Below, piece after piece: positions 11,678 through 20,331 of a stretch of DNA of 49,749 bases. The notes below the pieces were generated by a model that saw only the letters and a list, made by a program, of their open reading frames with translations, was not told the origin of the DNA and ran no database searches. The translations under genes were made by a program, and so were the position numbers. Numbering within the stretch: the stretch's first letter is position 1; each line of letters opens with the position of its first letter. This DNA is from Nitrincola sp. A-D6 (lineage in GTDB: Bacteria > Pseudomonadota > Gammaproteobacteria > Pseudomonadales > Balneatricaceae), in NCBI RefSeq assembly GCF_000764495.1, contig NZ_JRLB01000050.1:1-49749 (forward strand), written 5' to 3'.

Positions 11678-12768
11678 GACAGATGCAGATGACTGACGAT
11701 ATTAGAATCTCAATTCGTAACCTCTATAAGATTTTTGGTGATGATCCAGCCACGGCCATACAAGCTGTAAAAGCAGGTATGGGTAAGGCCGAGCTTTTGG
11801 AAAAACACAACCATGTATTGGGCTTGCATGATATCAACGTAGATATGAAAGCCGGTAAAATCACCGTTATCATGGGCTTATCCGGCTCGGGCAAGTCTAC
11901 CTTGATTCGTCACCTGAACCGCCTGATTGAACCCACTGAAGGTAGCATTCATGTCGATGGCGAAAATGTTCTGACCTACAATGAAAATCAATTGCGCCAG
12001 CTCCGGCGTGAACAGATGTCCATGGTGTTCCAGAAGTTTGCGTTACTCCCTCACCGTACGGTACTGGAAAATGCAGGCCTGGCACTTTGGGTCCGGGGCC
12101 ATGATGTGAAGGACTTTGAAGAAGAAGCCAATAAGTGGTTAACCCGTGTCGGCCTGGAGGGCAATGGCAATCAGTACCCGCACCAGCTATCCGGCGGTAT
12201 GCAACAGCGCGTGGGTATAGCGCGCGCCTTAAGCTCTAATTCACCCATCATGCTGATGGACGAAGCATTTTCAGCATTAGATCCCTTGATACGAACCGAT
12301 ATGCAGGATTTGCTTCTTGATCTGCAACAGGAGTTGCAAAAAACCATTGTATTTATCACCCATGATTTGGATGAGTCGCTTAAACTCGCCGACCACCTGG
12401 TCATTCTCAAAGATGGCTATATAGTGCAACAAGGCGAACCTCAAGACATAGTGATGCACCCAAATGACCCATATATCATTGACTTTATTAGTGATATCAA
12501 TCGTGCCCGTGTACTCAGGGCACGCTCCGTCATGCAAAAAACCACTCAGATACCCGAACAAAGTGCCGGTCAGATAACCGAGCACACCAACCTTGAAGAG
12601 GTGATTGCTAAATCTGATGGGGCTACGGACCTGGTATACCAGGTCATGCGCAATGGGGAACAAGTAGGTCTGCTTAGCATGCAAGCACTAATGAAAGCTC
12701 TGGTGCCTACGCATGCCGCCACACGCGGCATTCATAAGCCCGCTGGCGAACCCGAAGTGATCCAGTAG
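11674..12768 (+). CDS. Glycine betaine/proline-type ABC transporter ATPase (ProV family)
   Basis: This ATP-hydrolysing subunit has 364 residues. It has Walker A GLSGSGKST (68-76), signature LSGGMQQR, Walker B IMLMDEAFSALD and the switch THD. The N-terminal KIFGDDP...GL block is typical of ProV. The C-terminal ~90 residues form a shortened CBS-like regulatory region. The start is taken as GTG 11674, which overlaps the permease stop; ATGs at 11683 and 11689 are alternatives. The system resembles proXWV but runs binding protein, permease, ATPase. A role in osmoprotection or in betaine catabolism is possible; no betaine catabolic gene is adjacent. Confidence 0.92.
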   Translation: MRQMQMTDDIRISIRNLYKIFGDDPATAIQAVKAGMGKAELLEKHNHVLGLHDINVDMKAGKITVIMGLSGSGKSTLIRHLNRLIEPTEGSIHVDGENVLTYNENQLRQLRREQMSMVFQKFALLPHRTVLENAGLALWVRGHDVKDFEEEANKWLTRVGLEGNGNQYPHQLSGGMQQRVGIARALSSNSPIMLMDEAFSALDPLIRTDMQDLLLDLQQELQKTIVFITHDLDESLKLADHLVILKDGYIVQQGEPQDIVMHPNDPYIIDFISDINRARVLRARSVMQKTTQIPEQSAGQITEHTNLEEVIAKSDGATDLVYQVMRNGEQVGLLSMQALMKALVPTHAATRGIHKPAGEPEVIQ

Positions 12769-12847
12769 CCATTAATATTGAGTAGCGGAATCTGGTACCA
12801 TTTATCCACCAACCGGTGCATTACGATTTTATAAGCGAAATATTCTA

Positions 12848-13450
12848 GTGGCGACATCACTCCATCAGGCCCGCATTGAGGCAGTCATTACAACGCTCTT
12901 GAATTCAGGTATTCAACGCGTCGCTGATCTTGGATGCGGACAGGGCGAACTGCTGACACATCTGTACAGACATCAACAATTCACACGTTTACTGGGCATA
13001 GACATTGACAGCCATGCCATTGGCCGTGCTCGTGAACTGCTCAATCTCGACTTGTTTAACCCAGATAAGCGACTGCATGTCTGTTTAGGCTCATTTGAAG
13101 ACGATGACTGGGCTGAACAGGACCTGGAAGCAGCCGTCCTGCTGGAAACTATCGAACACATTAATCCAGGGCGACTGACACGCGTGGAGCAAACACTGTT
13201 CAACCGGCTGCGGTTTGAGCTGGTGGTGATTACCACACCGAACCAGGAATACAATCCACTGCATGGCATGGCATGGGGAGAACGACGCCATCCAGGACAC
13301 CATTTCGAATGGACTCGGACTCAGTTTCAAGCATGGTGTGAAGGTGTCGCTCAACGGCACGGCTATCAGGTAAGCTTTGAGGCTATCGGTCCGAGTGATC
13401 CATTACTCGGCAGTTCCACACAAATGGCCTGTTTTTCACTCAGCCAATAG
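12848..13450 (+). CDS. Stand-alone Hen1-type RNA 3'-terminal ribose 2'-O-methyltransferase domain protein
   Basis: The 200-residue protein is a class I SAM methyltransferase: VADLGCGQGELL is the SAM-binding loop and LLGIDID the next acidic strand. The E-T-I-E-H motif (Glu100, Glu103, His104) and HHFEWTRTQF (His151) match the metal-binding E-x-x-E-H...H set unique to Hen1, which methylates the 2'-OH at RNA 3' ends. SSTQMACF near the C-terminus also fits. Bacterial Hen1 normally has a ~240-residue N-terminal region and sits beside pnkp in an RNA-repair cassette. Here both are absent. GTG 12848 is the likely start, with a weak ribosome site. It follows proV by 79 bases and may be co-transcribed. 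Confidence 0.75.
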   Translation: MATSLHQARIEAVITTLLNSGIQRVADLGCGQGELLTHLYRHQQFTRLLGIDIDSHAIGRARELLNLDLFNPDKRLHVCLGSFEDDDWAEQDLEAAVLLETIEHINPGRLTRVEQTLFNRLRFELVVITTPNQEYNPLHGMAWGERRHPGHHFEWTRTQFQAWCEGVAQRHGYQVSFEAIGPSDPLLGSSTQMACFSLSQ

Positions 13451-13473
13451 CCACAGGATGCATTAGCCTGAGC

Positions 13474-14517
13474 TTATGCCTTTGCCGGGTAAGGTCTCAG
13501 CCCCAGCAGAATTTCTGCTTTTTCAGCCAGCGGCTGCGCCATCAGCGCCTCGTCTGTCCAGGGAGCCAACTGCTGACTCATCAGGGAATAGACAGTTTCG
13601 CGTGTTTGACTGGTATCCAGTTCGACACATTTCCCTTTACTTTTGAACAACTCCACGGTCGGTAGCGTCTCTTGTTTAAAGGTATAAAAACGTAATTTCA
13701 TTGCCGCAACATTATCATCTGCGCGCCCTGAGTATTTTGCCCGCCCCAGAATACGCTGTTCAAGCACCTCAAAAGGACACTCAAAATACACCATAGTGGG
13801 AAGCTCAATATCCTGGCCAAACACTTCATACCAGGCGTCGAGGTTAGACAAAGAACGTGGAAAACCATCGATAAGAAAATTACGTTTACCGGTGGTCCGC
13901 GTAGTCCGTTCCATGGCATCTTTTAACAAGCGCACCACTATCTCATTAGGTACCAGTTTACCCGCTGCAATATACTCTTTAATAATTTCGGTTGTGGGGC
14001 CACCAGCTTCCTGCTCGGCACGCAGCAAATCGCCGGTGGATAAGTGCGTCCAACCTAATTGAATTTCAGCTAATTCGCACATCGTCCCCTTACCTGCACC
14101 GGGCCCACCCAGCACAAATACAATATTAGGCTCCGGACAGGGTTCCCTTGGATCCACATGATGAATCACGACTTGTGGGGCGGGTGCCACGCCCATTTTA
14201 TATACATTCCAGGGCCGGTCGATCGGAGGCAGCACATCCTCACAGGTGATTTCGTAGGCGAGATGACCATCCAGTCGGCTAATACGCCAGGACTTGTAGC
14301 TGTTAGAATAGGAAATCGCCGGACTTCTTGCTGATTTACCGTCAGCACGATCCCATGCCATTTTTCCGTTCCAGTAACCCGGGCTAGAAACTACCCCTGA
14401 TTCTGATTCTGTGGGTGGGGCTTCCGAGGGAATATACAGACCGTCCACTTCCGGAAGGCCTGCGCCGGAAACTTCAAGGAACAGGGTGTTAGCTTGAGAT
14501 GTGTTGTTTTCGTGCAT
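13474..14517 (-). CDS. UMP-CMP/adenylate-type nucleoside monophosphate kinase with extra N-terminal domain
   Basis: Residues ~130-325 form a nucleoside monophosphate kinase: P-loop GGPGAGKGT (137-145), NMP-binding STGDLLRAE, FLIDGFPRS, and a short LID around YSGRADDN. The short LID and the IIKEYIAAGKLVPNEI segment resemble eukaryotic UMP-CMP kinases more than bacterial Adk or Cmk. Residues ~10-115 form a separate beta-rich domain (LEVSGAGLPEVDGLYIP, NGKMAWDR, ISYSNSYKSWRIS, LAYEI) of a kind I associate with protist and algal proteins. That association is from memory and uncertain. Phosphoryl transfer from ATP to a pyrimidine NMP is the likely reaction. It lies 15 bases after the helicase gene on the same strand. 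Confidence 0.8.
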   Translation of the reverse strand: MHENNTSQANTLFLEVSGAGLPEVDGLYIPSEAPPTESESGVVSSPGYWNGKMAWDRADGKSARSPAISYSNSYKSWRISRLDGHLAYEITCEDVLPPIDRPWNVYKMGVAPAPQVVIHHVDPREPCPEPNIVFVLGGPGAGKGTMCELAEIQLGWTHLSTGDLLRAEQEAGGPTTEIIKEYIAAGKLVPNEIVVRLLKDAMERTTRTTGKRNFLIDGFPRSLSNLDAWYEVFGQDIELPTMVYFECPFEVLEQRILGRAKYSGRADDNVAAMKLRFYTFKQETLPTVELFKSKGKCVELDTSQTRETVYSLMSQQLAPWTDEALMAQPLAEKAEILLGLRPYPAKA

Positions 14518-14532
14518 AGCGCCTCCCGGGCT

Positions 14533-16611
14533 TTAGTGAATCTGATGCGAAACAGCATCAGCTATTAATGGAGAAATGTCGCCTACGGCATAAACAGCCA
14601 ACCGATGCATCGCACGGGTACAGGCAACATAAAGCAGATTGCGATCCATTTCAGAATAAAAGGTATTGTTGCTCACATCCGTGATGATGACACGATCAAA
14701 CTCTAATCCCTTTGCCAGATGCGCTGTACAGACGATAACCCCAGTGGAGAAACCGGCACTGGTCGCATCCAGTAAACGCGTTTCAATGCCTTTTTCATGC
14801 AGTGATTTGTGTAGGCGACTGGCCTGTCTTTGTGTTTTGCTGATAATCGCCAGACTATGATGATCCGACGAATGAAAGTCTGTAACCTCTGCAACGATAC
14901 GCTCAATCATCTGTACAGGCCGCTTGAATACCCTGACCTGGGGCTGCTCGCCATGACGTTTCATTGCTTCCAACTCAGGGTTAGGTGAAATAGCCAGTGC
15001 AAACTGCATGATCTCCCAGGTTGAGCGGTAACTCTTGGTCAGTTTGACCTGCGTGGCCGATGCCAGACTTTGTTGAATTTGTCCGGCACTTGAACTGGTA
15101 TAAGGATTCACCGATTGCGTAGCGTCACCCAGGATGGTTTTGCGGCAAGAAAACAATTTTCCCAATACAGCGTAATGCACTGGGGTATAGTCTTGCATCT
15201 CATCTATCAACAGATGTTTGACTCTAGGACGTGGGTTCTTTACTCCTTCCAAACGCATCTTCAGGTAAATGAGCGGAAACACATCAGCATACTCTAACTT
15301 GCCACCAACGGGCTTGAAAAGCTCAGGTTGTCCCAGCCAGTTAAACAGTTCCTGATAGGCCTGACGCAGCGTGCTCTTTCGCACCATACCGCGTATGGCT
15401 TCACGCAAAGCCTGGCGCTCATCCGTTCTCAAGTCATAGTTATAGTGTATACCTATCTGACTTTCTGTCGCTTTCACGACCTGTGCAATACGCTCAGTTA
15501 CCGGAACGCCACGGTGTTTGGTCCAGGTTTCAGCAAAAAACCAGTCCGGCACAATCTTGCGACCTGTGCGCCACTGAACCGCTACGAATGAGCGTTTTTC
15601 AACCTCTCCGGCGAACTTATCTATCTGCCGTAAAAAATCGGTAGACGCTTTAGTCGTGATTCGTAACCGCAACGCCTCATCATTTTTTTCCAGAAGCTGT
15701 GTCGTTTGTTCAAAAAATGTCTGGAAACGGTACTGATGATCCAGCAACTCAACAGCCAGGTCATCCATGCCGACCTCAGACACCTGCTCCTCTCCCAGCT
15801 CTGGCAATACATTACCGACATAGTCTGAAAAAACCCGGTTTGGCGAGATAATCAAAATATCGTCTGAGCTTAGGGTATCTTTAAACCGGTAGAGCAAGTA
15901 AGCAATGCGATGTAAGGCAATCGAGGTTTTTCCAGACCCAGCCACCCCCTGAATGATCAGGGTATGCGCGTCATCATTGCGTATGATCGCGTTCTGGTCA
16001 CGCTGGATAGTCGCAACTATTTGCTTCATACCCTCATCGTCACTGGCGCGACTCAACTCTTCCTGTAACACGTCATCGACAATATTGACGCCAGATTCAA
16101 TCACGAACTCCAGTTCGCCATCCTGAATACGAAACTGACGTTTCAGGGTTATCTGACCTTCAATCACACCCTTGGGTGACTGATAATGTGCAGGGCCGCT
16201 TTCAAAATCATAAAACAGTGACGATATAGGCGCCCGCCAATCATAGATCAGGGTATGCCTGGTATCCTCGTCATAACAGTGATGCACACCAACATAAACA
16301 GGGATGCTTTCACATGCTCCCACCTTGATGAAATCAAAGCGCCCAAAGTAAGGCGATCGCAGTAGTTTTACCAGTTTTTGGTGTTGCGCCTTGATCACCT
16401 CGGCAGAATCCAGCGATTGTTCAATGGACTGACGTACTGAGATTTTTTCAATGTGATCCATATCCCGGCGTGCTTCCCAAAGATATTCTTTACGTGTTTG
16501 AATTTCTTGGGAATAACTGGATAAACGGGCATCGATTGTGTGTAGCATGCGGCGTATACTGTCTTGGCAGGACGCTAAGCGGGACTGCTCTTCATTTTTT
16601 GCACTAGTCAA
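14533..16611 (-). CDS. HelD-like UvrD/Rep-family (superfamily 1) helicase
   Basis: The 692-residue protein has a coiled N-terminal arm of ~85 residues (QTRKEYLWEARRDMDHI), then YFGRFDF and the DWRAPISSLFYDF block typical of HelD. Walker A is GVAGSGKTS (222-230), followed by ALHRIAYLLY. Helicase motif II is LLIDEMQDYTP and motif III LGDATQSVNPY. Motif IV is KSYRSTWEIM and motif VI YVACTRAMHRLAVY. In Firmicutes and actinobacteria HelD removes RNA polymerase from DNA; the role in gammaproteobacteria is not established. The start is at 16611, opposite the SirB2 gene. Function as an RNAP-recycling or DNA-repair motor is inferred from family. Confidence 0.85.
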   Translation of the reverse strand: MTSAKNEEQSRLASCQDSIRRMLHTIDARLSSYSQEIQTRKEYLWEARRDMDHIEKISVRQSIEQSLDSAEVIKAQHQKLVKLLRSPYFGRFDFIKVGACESIPVYVGVHHCYDEDTRHTLIYDWRAPISSLFYDFESGPAHYQSPKGVIEGQITLKRQFRIQDGELEFVIESGVNIVDDVLQEELSRASDDEGMKQIVATIQRDQNAIIRNDDAHTLIIQGVAGSGKTSIALHRIAYLLYRFKDTLSSDDILIISPNRVFSDYVGNVLPELGEEQVSEVGMDDLAVELLDHQYRFQTFFEQTTQLLEKNDEALRLRITTKASTDFLRQIDKFAGEVEKRSFVAVQWRTGRKIVPDWFFAETWTKHRGVPVTERIAQVVKATESQIGIHYNYDLRTDERQALREAIRGMVRKSTLRQAYQELFNWLGQPELFKPVGGKLEYADVFPLIYLKMRLEGVKNPRPRVKHLLIDEMQDYTPVHYAVLGKLFSCRKTILGDATQSVNPYTSSSAGQIQQSLASATQVKLTKSYRSTWEIMQFALAISPNPELEAMKRHGEQPQVRVFKRPVQMIERIVAEVTDFHSSDHHSLAIISKTQRQASRLHKSLHEKGIETRLLDATSAGFSTGVIVCTAHLAKGLEFDRVIITDVSNNTFYSEMDRNLLYVACTRAMHRLAVYAVGDISPLIADAVSHQIH

Positions 16612-16759
16612 TGAATCAGTTTCTCCTCACTACTATTTTGTAAATATTATGCAGCGCACTCAGGGGTCACCACTGGCATACTCAATATAGTATATAGATC
16701 AATATATTGTAGCATCGAAAACTTGTTACCGTTACAGTGCCTTAAAAAGGAGAACAGCC

Positions 16760-16834
16760 ATGCCAGCGAATGATCTGCGACTGCGCGTTGTTTATCAAGA
16801 AACGTCCGCCTGTTTGGCAGGATGTATAAGCTAA
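16760..16834 (+). CDS. Possible 24-residue ORF with strong ribosome site
   Basis: AAGGAG (16747-16752) sits 7 bases before an ATG that opens a 24-codon frame (MPANDLRLRVVYQETSACLA...). The site is better than that of several real genes here. It lies in the 268-base gap between the helicase and SirB2 genes and could be a leader peptide, a small protein, or the remnant of a longer gene. I do not recognise it. Confidence 0.3.
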   Translation: MPANDLRLRVVYQETSACLAGCIS

Positions 16835-16879
16835 TCAAAGTAATTGTTTTAGCTACCCTATACCTATTTTAGGTGCACC

Positions 16880-17272
16880 ATGCTTGAACATTATCCTCTG
16901 CTGAAACATCTGCATATCACCGCGGCTTATGCCAGCCTGGCATTCTTTGTCTTGCGTGCTATCTGGTCGATTCGTGGAAACAGCCTGCTACAAACTTCCT
17001 GGGTTAAAATCACCCCACACTTACTCGACACCCTGTTGCTGACACTGGGTGTGACTATGGCTGCATTACTCAGTCTATGGCCCCTACCAGGCTGGCTAAG
17101 CGCAAAACTGGTGGGATTGATCATTTATATTCTATTGGGCACAGTAGCGATTAAGCGTGGTTCCACACCCCGAATCCGCCTGATAGCCGCCTTTCTTGCC
17201 GTGCTAATATTTATCTACATACTGGGCAGCGCTCATCAGCATCATCCTGGTTCCTGGTTCAGCCTGTTGTGA
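16880..17272 (+). CDS. SirB2-family membrane protein
   Basis: The 130-residue protein has four predicted membrane segments and the SirB2 pattern: LLKHLHITAAYASLAFFVLR at the N-terminus, PHLLDTLLLTLG in the middle and AKLVGLIIYILLG after it. SirB2 family members sit in the inner membrane and have no established biochemical role. AGGTG lies 5 bases before the ATG. A second family member is encoded at 29147. Confidence 0.85.
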   Translation: MLEHYPLLKHLHITAAYASLAFFVLRAIWSIRGNSLLQTSWVKITPHLLDTLLLTLGVTMAALLSLWPLPGWLSAKLVGLIIYILLGTVAIKRGSTPRIRLIAAFLAVLIFIYILGSAHQHHPGSWFSLL

Positions 17273-17335
17273 GCAAATGCCAGCATTTAATATGTATATC
17301 TTCCTCCCCCAATACACGATAAAGTGAACCCTCTA

Positions 17336-17375
17336 TAGCAAACCAGCTGTACGACAACAGCATCCGGGTTTGCTA
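17336..17375 (+). other. Inverted repeat in the leader of the small membrane gene
   Basis: TAGCAAACC (17336-17344) pairs perfectly with GGTTTGCTA (17367-17375). An inner GCTGT/ACAGC pair (17346-17350 with 17357-17361) can extend it. It ends 25 bases before the ATG at 17401 and has no T tail, so an operator or structured leader is more likely than a terminator. Confidence 0.5.
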
Positions 17376-17400
17376 AATACTTACCTACAGGAAAAACCTC

Positions 17401-17547
17401 ATGCTTGAGACTATTGCTATTGTTCTAGTTGTACTTTGGCTATTGGGTTTTGTCAGCTCTTACACCATAGGTGGATTTCTTCATATCCTTTTGGTGATTG
17501 CTGTGGTGATAATACTGATCCGCGTCATCCGCGGCCGACGCCTGTAA
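17401..17547 (+). CDS. Small membrane protein, Lmo0937/DUF5670 type
   Basis: This 48-residue frame reads MLETIAIVLVVLWLLGFV, a short SSYTIGG turn, then HILLVIAVVIILIRVIRGRR. Two membrane helices with a basic RGRRL tail are characteristic of the Lmo0937-type small protein family, which is often stress-linked. AGGA at 17389-17392 gives an 8-base spacing. The function is unknown. Confidence 0.8.
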   Translation: MLETIAIVLVVLWLLGFVSSYTIGGFLHILLVIAVVIILIRVIRGRRL

Positions 17548-17578
17548 CAAAAATTCAATTATAAAGTGAAGTGATAAA

Positions 17579-17800
17579 ATGAATGCAGTCAAAATTGTAG
17601 GTGTCCTGTTGATCGTCGCGGGCGTCCTGGGATTGGTCTACGGGAATTTCAGCTATACGAAAGAAAACCATGAGGCCAAGATAGGGCCAATTGAGTTTTC
17701 GGTCCAGGAAAAAGAGACGATCAATGTTCCCGTTTGGGCAGGTGTGGGCTCGATAGCGATAGGCGGTCTGCTGTTACTGTTTGGAAGAAGAAAACCTTAA
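17579..17800 (+). CDS. Small two-helix membrane protein
   Basis: The 73-residue protein has an N-terminal helix (KIVGVLLIVAGVLGLVYG), a ~30-residue polar middle with FSYTKENHEAKIGPIEFSV, and a second helix (VGSIAIGGLLLLFG) ending GRRKP. Similar conserved hypothetical proteins are common in aquatic proteobacteria, usually beside Lmo0937-type genes as here. It starts 31 bases after that gene, so the two are probably one unit. No biochemical function is known. Confidence 0.75.
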   Translation: MNAVKIVGVLLIVAGVLGLVYGNFSYTKENHEAKIGPIEFSVQEKETINVPVWAGVGSIAIGGLLLLFGRRKP

Positions 17801-17815
17801 CAGTTTGTATTGCCT

Positions 17816-17842
17816 GGCACCTCTGCTCGATACAGAGGTGCC
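17816..17842. terminator. Candidate hairpin between convergent genes
   Basis: A 10-bp perfect stem (17816-17825 with 17833-17842) and 7-base loop lie between the small membrane gene (+) and qseC (-). There is no clear T tail on either strand, so termination is only probable. Confidence 0.5.
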
Positions 17843-17855
17843 ATTGCAGTGCAAA

Positions 17856-19181
17856 TTATGGCTGCACAGGTAGCTGAACAACAACTTCAAATCCGCTGCC
17901 GGATTCACTCGCAGGCGACAGTAACTGTATCTTCCCGCCCATCCCTTTCACCAATGCATCTACAATAGCTAATCCCAGACCTGAGCCTGGAGTCGTCGCA
18001 GAGGCACGAAAAAAACGCTCATGCAGGTGTTTCAACGACTCTGCATTCAAGGGTTCACAGGCATTCACAACCCGCAGTTCACCTTGCCCGTTCAGCTTCA
18101 CAATGATGCTACTATTCGAGTCTCCATGCTTAATGGCATTTTCAATCAAATTTTTGACCAAAATAGAGAAAGCATCGGCATCGATACAAGCTTTTATCGC
18201 TTGCTGAGGAAGCTGCAGTTGCAGGTCTTGCACTCCTGATCGTTGATACTCATCCACAATCAGGGACAAGAGCAGGCTTAAATCCTGAGGCGTATCGGTC
18301 AACAACCCACTGCTGTCAGCTTTGGCCAGTTGTAACAGTTTATCGGATAGATTCACCAAATGATTAAGGCTAATCACTAACTGACCCGCCTTTAACCGCG
18401 ACGCTTCATCGTTCAGTGTTTTTTCCAAGCGCTGCGTCTGTGCCATCATTGTCGCCAGTGGCGTGCGCAATTCATGTGCCGCATTGGCGGTAAAATGCCG
18501 TTCAGCCTCCAGGGCCGTTTGCAGGCGCTGCATCAATTGATTAACCGCTTGCCTCATAGGTTGCAGCTCTTGGGGCAGATTGTTGGACGTGACGGGGGTC
18601 AAGTCGCCGGCACCTCGCTTAGCCAGCTGACTCCCATATTGCCTGACAGGCCTGATCACTTGGCGCACCAGGAAGACGGCCATCAGCAAACACAGAGGCA
18701 GTAACAGCAACAAGGGCATCGCCATGATCAACAAGGTGTTCAGTACCGCCTCACGACGCTTGGTGATCGGCTCAGCCACTTGTATAAAGTAGGCGTCCTG
18801 TACGGCTGACACCGTATAAATCCGATAACCCTCCTGACTCACAAATCCATTCCTTAGAGGAGTACTGAAGGACTTTTGCCGGGCACTATGTGATTGCAAT
18901 AACACTTCACCGTCTGCATTACGCACTTGATAGGTCAGGCGCTCTTCATGAGCACTCAGTGCAGGTAACTGTTGCAGCAATTTCGCCTCTTCCCGGTTAA
19001 ATATTTCTACTAACGCCAAGGGTAAAATACGCTCTGCGGTCTCCTGCAAGGCACTATCGAAGGTTTTATTCAGCTCTTTTTTTAATTGGACACCGGCCAG
19101 GAATAGCCCTAGCAGCCATACGCAGGTCACCAGAATCAGCAGACGTAAAATGAGTTGTTTTTGCAGGCTGATCGATTTCAT
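17856..19181 (-). CDS. qseC: Sensor histidine kinase (QseC/PmrB-like)
   Basis: The inner-membrane kinase has 441 residues from ATG 19181. It has a first membrane helix (LILRLLILVTCVWLLGLFLA), a ~110-residue periplasmic sensor, and a second helix near 145-175. A HAMP-like linker follows, then HisKA with FTANAAHELRTP (phospho-acceptor His236). The HATPase has NLIENAIKHG and GSGLGLAIV. It overlaps the regulator gene by four bases (ATGA), which fixes the start. The short sensor without a recognised ligand motif fits the QseC/TctE group. The signal is not known; the symbol reflects family resemblance only. Confidence 0.85.
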   Translation of the reverse strand: MKSISLQKQLILRLLILVTCVWLLGLFLAGVQLKKELNKTFDSALQETAERILPLALVEIFNREEAKLLQQLPALSAHEERLTYQVRNADGEVLLQSHSARQKSFSTPLRNGFVSQEGYRIYTVSAVQDAYFIQVAEPITKRREAVLNTLLIMAMPLLLLLPLCLLMAVFLVRQVIRPVRQYGSQLAKRGAGDLTPVTSNNLPQELQPMRQAVNQLMQRLQTALEAERHFTANAAHELRTPLATMMAQTQRLEKTLNDEASRLKAGQLVISLNHLVNLSDKLLQLAKADSSGLLTDTPQDLSLLLSLIVDEYQRSGVQDLQLQLPQQAIKACIDADAFSILVKNLIENAIKHGDSNSSIIVKLNGQGELRVVNACEPLNAESLKHLHERFFRASATTPGSGLGLAIVDALVKGMGGKIQLLSPASESGSGFEVVVQLPVQP

Positions 19182-19837
19182 CCCCGCGGCATCCTGTAGC
19201 CCATGCCTCGCACGGTTTCGATGCATCCTTTACCTAGCTTTTTACGCAAACGGCTGATATACACCTCAATGGTATTACTTTCAATTTCAGCACCAAAGGC
19301 ATACAGGGCATCTTCCAGGCGTGACCGGGTTAAGAGCTGTCCGGGGTGCTGCAGAAAGGTTTCAAAAATGGCCCATTCGCGTGAGGTTAACTCAACAGGC
19401 TGCTGCAAATGGTAAACGGTTTTATCCGCCAAATTCACCTGTAAATCGCCCAACAGGATATTCGGATTGGGATTACCGCTATAGCGCCGTGCCACGGCTG
19501 CAACGCGCGCCATCATTTCATCAAGATCAAAGGGTTTAACCAAATAATCATCGGCACCGGCATTGAGCCCGCTGATACGGTCAGCAATCTGATCCTTGGC
19601 GGTCATAATGATCACTGGCAGCAGGCTGCGTTTTTTGCGTAATTGCTGCAGAAAACTCAGCCCGGAACCATCAGGTAGCATCAGGTCCAAAAGTAACAGA
19701 TCATAGTCTGTGCTGCGCAAACAGCTTGCAGCCGCCTCTATACGCTGCACCCAGTCAACGGCATAGCCCTCATCCTGTAATTGATCTCGGATCGCTTCAC
19801 CAAGACCTTGTGTGTCTTCTACCAGGAGTATTCGCAT
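19178..19837 (-). CDS. qseB: OmpR-family response regulator (QseB/PmrA-like)
   Basis: The 219-residue regulator has a receiver domain with acidic pocket VEDTQ and phospho-acceptor Asp51 (LLLLDLMLPDG), plus MTAKD and the conserved lysine in YLVKPFD. The C-terminal winged helix has LTSREWAIFETFLQHPGQLL and SNTIEVYISRLRKKLG. ATG 19837 is chosen because GGGAAG lies just upstream. It is transcribed away from the PepSY gene at 19999; the 161-base divergent region is where autoregulation would be expected. Confidence 0.88.
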   Translation of the reverse strand: MRILLVEDTQGLGEAIRDQLQDEGYAVDWVQRIEAAASCLRSTDYDLLLLDLMLPDGSGLSFLQQLRKKRSLLPVIIMTAKDQIADRISGLNAGADDYLVKPFDLDEMMARVAAVARRYSGNPNPNILLGDLQVNLADKTVYHLQQPVELTSREWAIFETFLQHPGQLLTRSRLEDALYAFGAEIESNTIEVYISRLRKKLGKGCIETVRGMGYRMPRG

Positions 19838-19998
19838 AATCACTTCCCAAAAAAACCATCTTAACCCGCTTTTCTGACAAGCACCTGAATCGTTATTATT
19901 TTTTACACTCTATAAGATTAGCTGTTCAGGCCACTGTCAGGAAAGTGCAGTAAAGTAACCCGACACTAACAAACATCTCACCAAATCGGAGACATACC

Positions 19999-20331
19999 AT
20001 GAAAAAAGTATTACGACCCTTGCTTATCGCCACTTTACTTACCAGCGGAGCAGCGTTTGCCAGCGATGATTGTAATGATCCAATTGATACCTGGCAGCCC
20101 CAGGAGAGCTTGCAACAGATGTTGGAAGACAATAACTGGCAGGTGAACCGTATCAAGGTTGATGATGGCTGCTATGAGGTTAAGGGCATGGATACGCTTG
20201 GCAACCGCTTCGAAGCGACATACTCACCCGCATCTCTGGAAATACGGGAACTGGAAATAAAATTCAACGAGCAGGGTTCAGCTGCAGATTACCTGGATAG
20301 AAATGCTATCACCAAGCCGGAAAACAATTAA
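19999..20331 (+). CDS. Periplasmic PepSY-domain protein
   Basis: The 110-residue secreted protein has a signal peptide ending AAFA|SDDC and one PepSY-like module: LQQMLEDNNWQVNRIKVDDG, CYEVKGMDTLGNRFEATYSP, LEIRELEI. Proteins of this type are commonly encoded beside QseBC/PmrAB-like two-component genes, as here, and may tune the sensor; this is family context, not shown. GGAG 8 bases before the ATG supports the start. Confidence 0.85.
   Translation: MKKVLRPLLIATLLTSGAAFASDDCNDPIDTWQPQESLQQMLEDNNWQVNRIKVDDGCYEVKGMDTLGNRFEATYSPASLEIRELEIKFNEQGSAADYLDRNAITKPENN

Noticed and set aside
16683-16709. AT-rich inverted repeat upstream of the helicase gene
   Set aside because: The arms pair imperfectly and such AT-rich matches are expected by chance; no separate role can be supported.
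16647-16838. 63-codon minus-strand frame before SirB2
   Set aside because: No ribosome site, no recognised family, and it lies in AT-rich promoter-like sequence.
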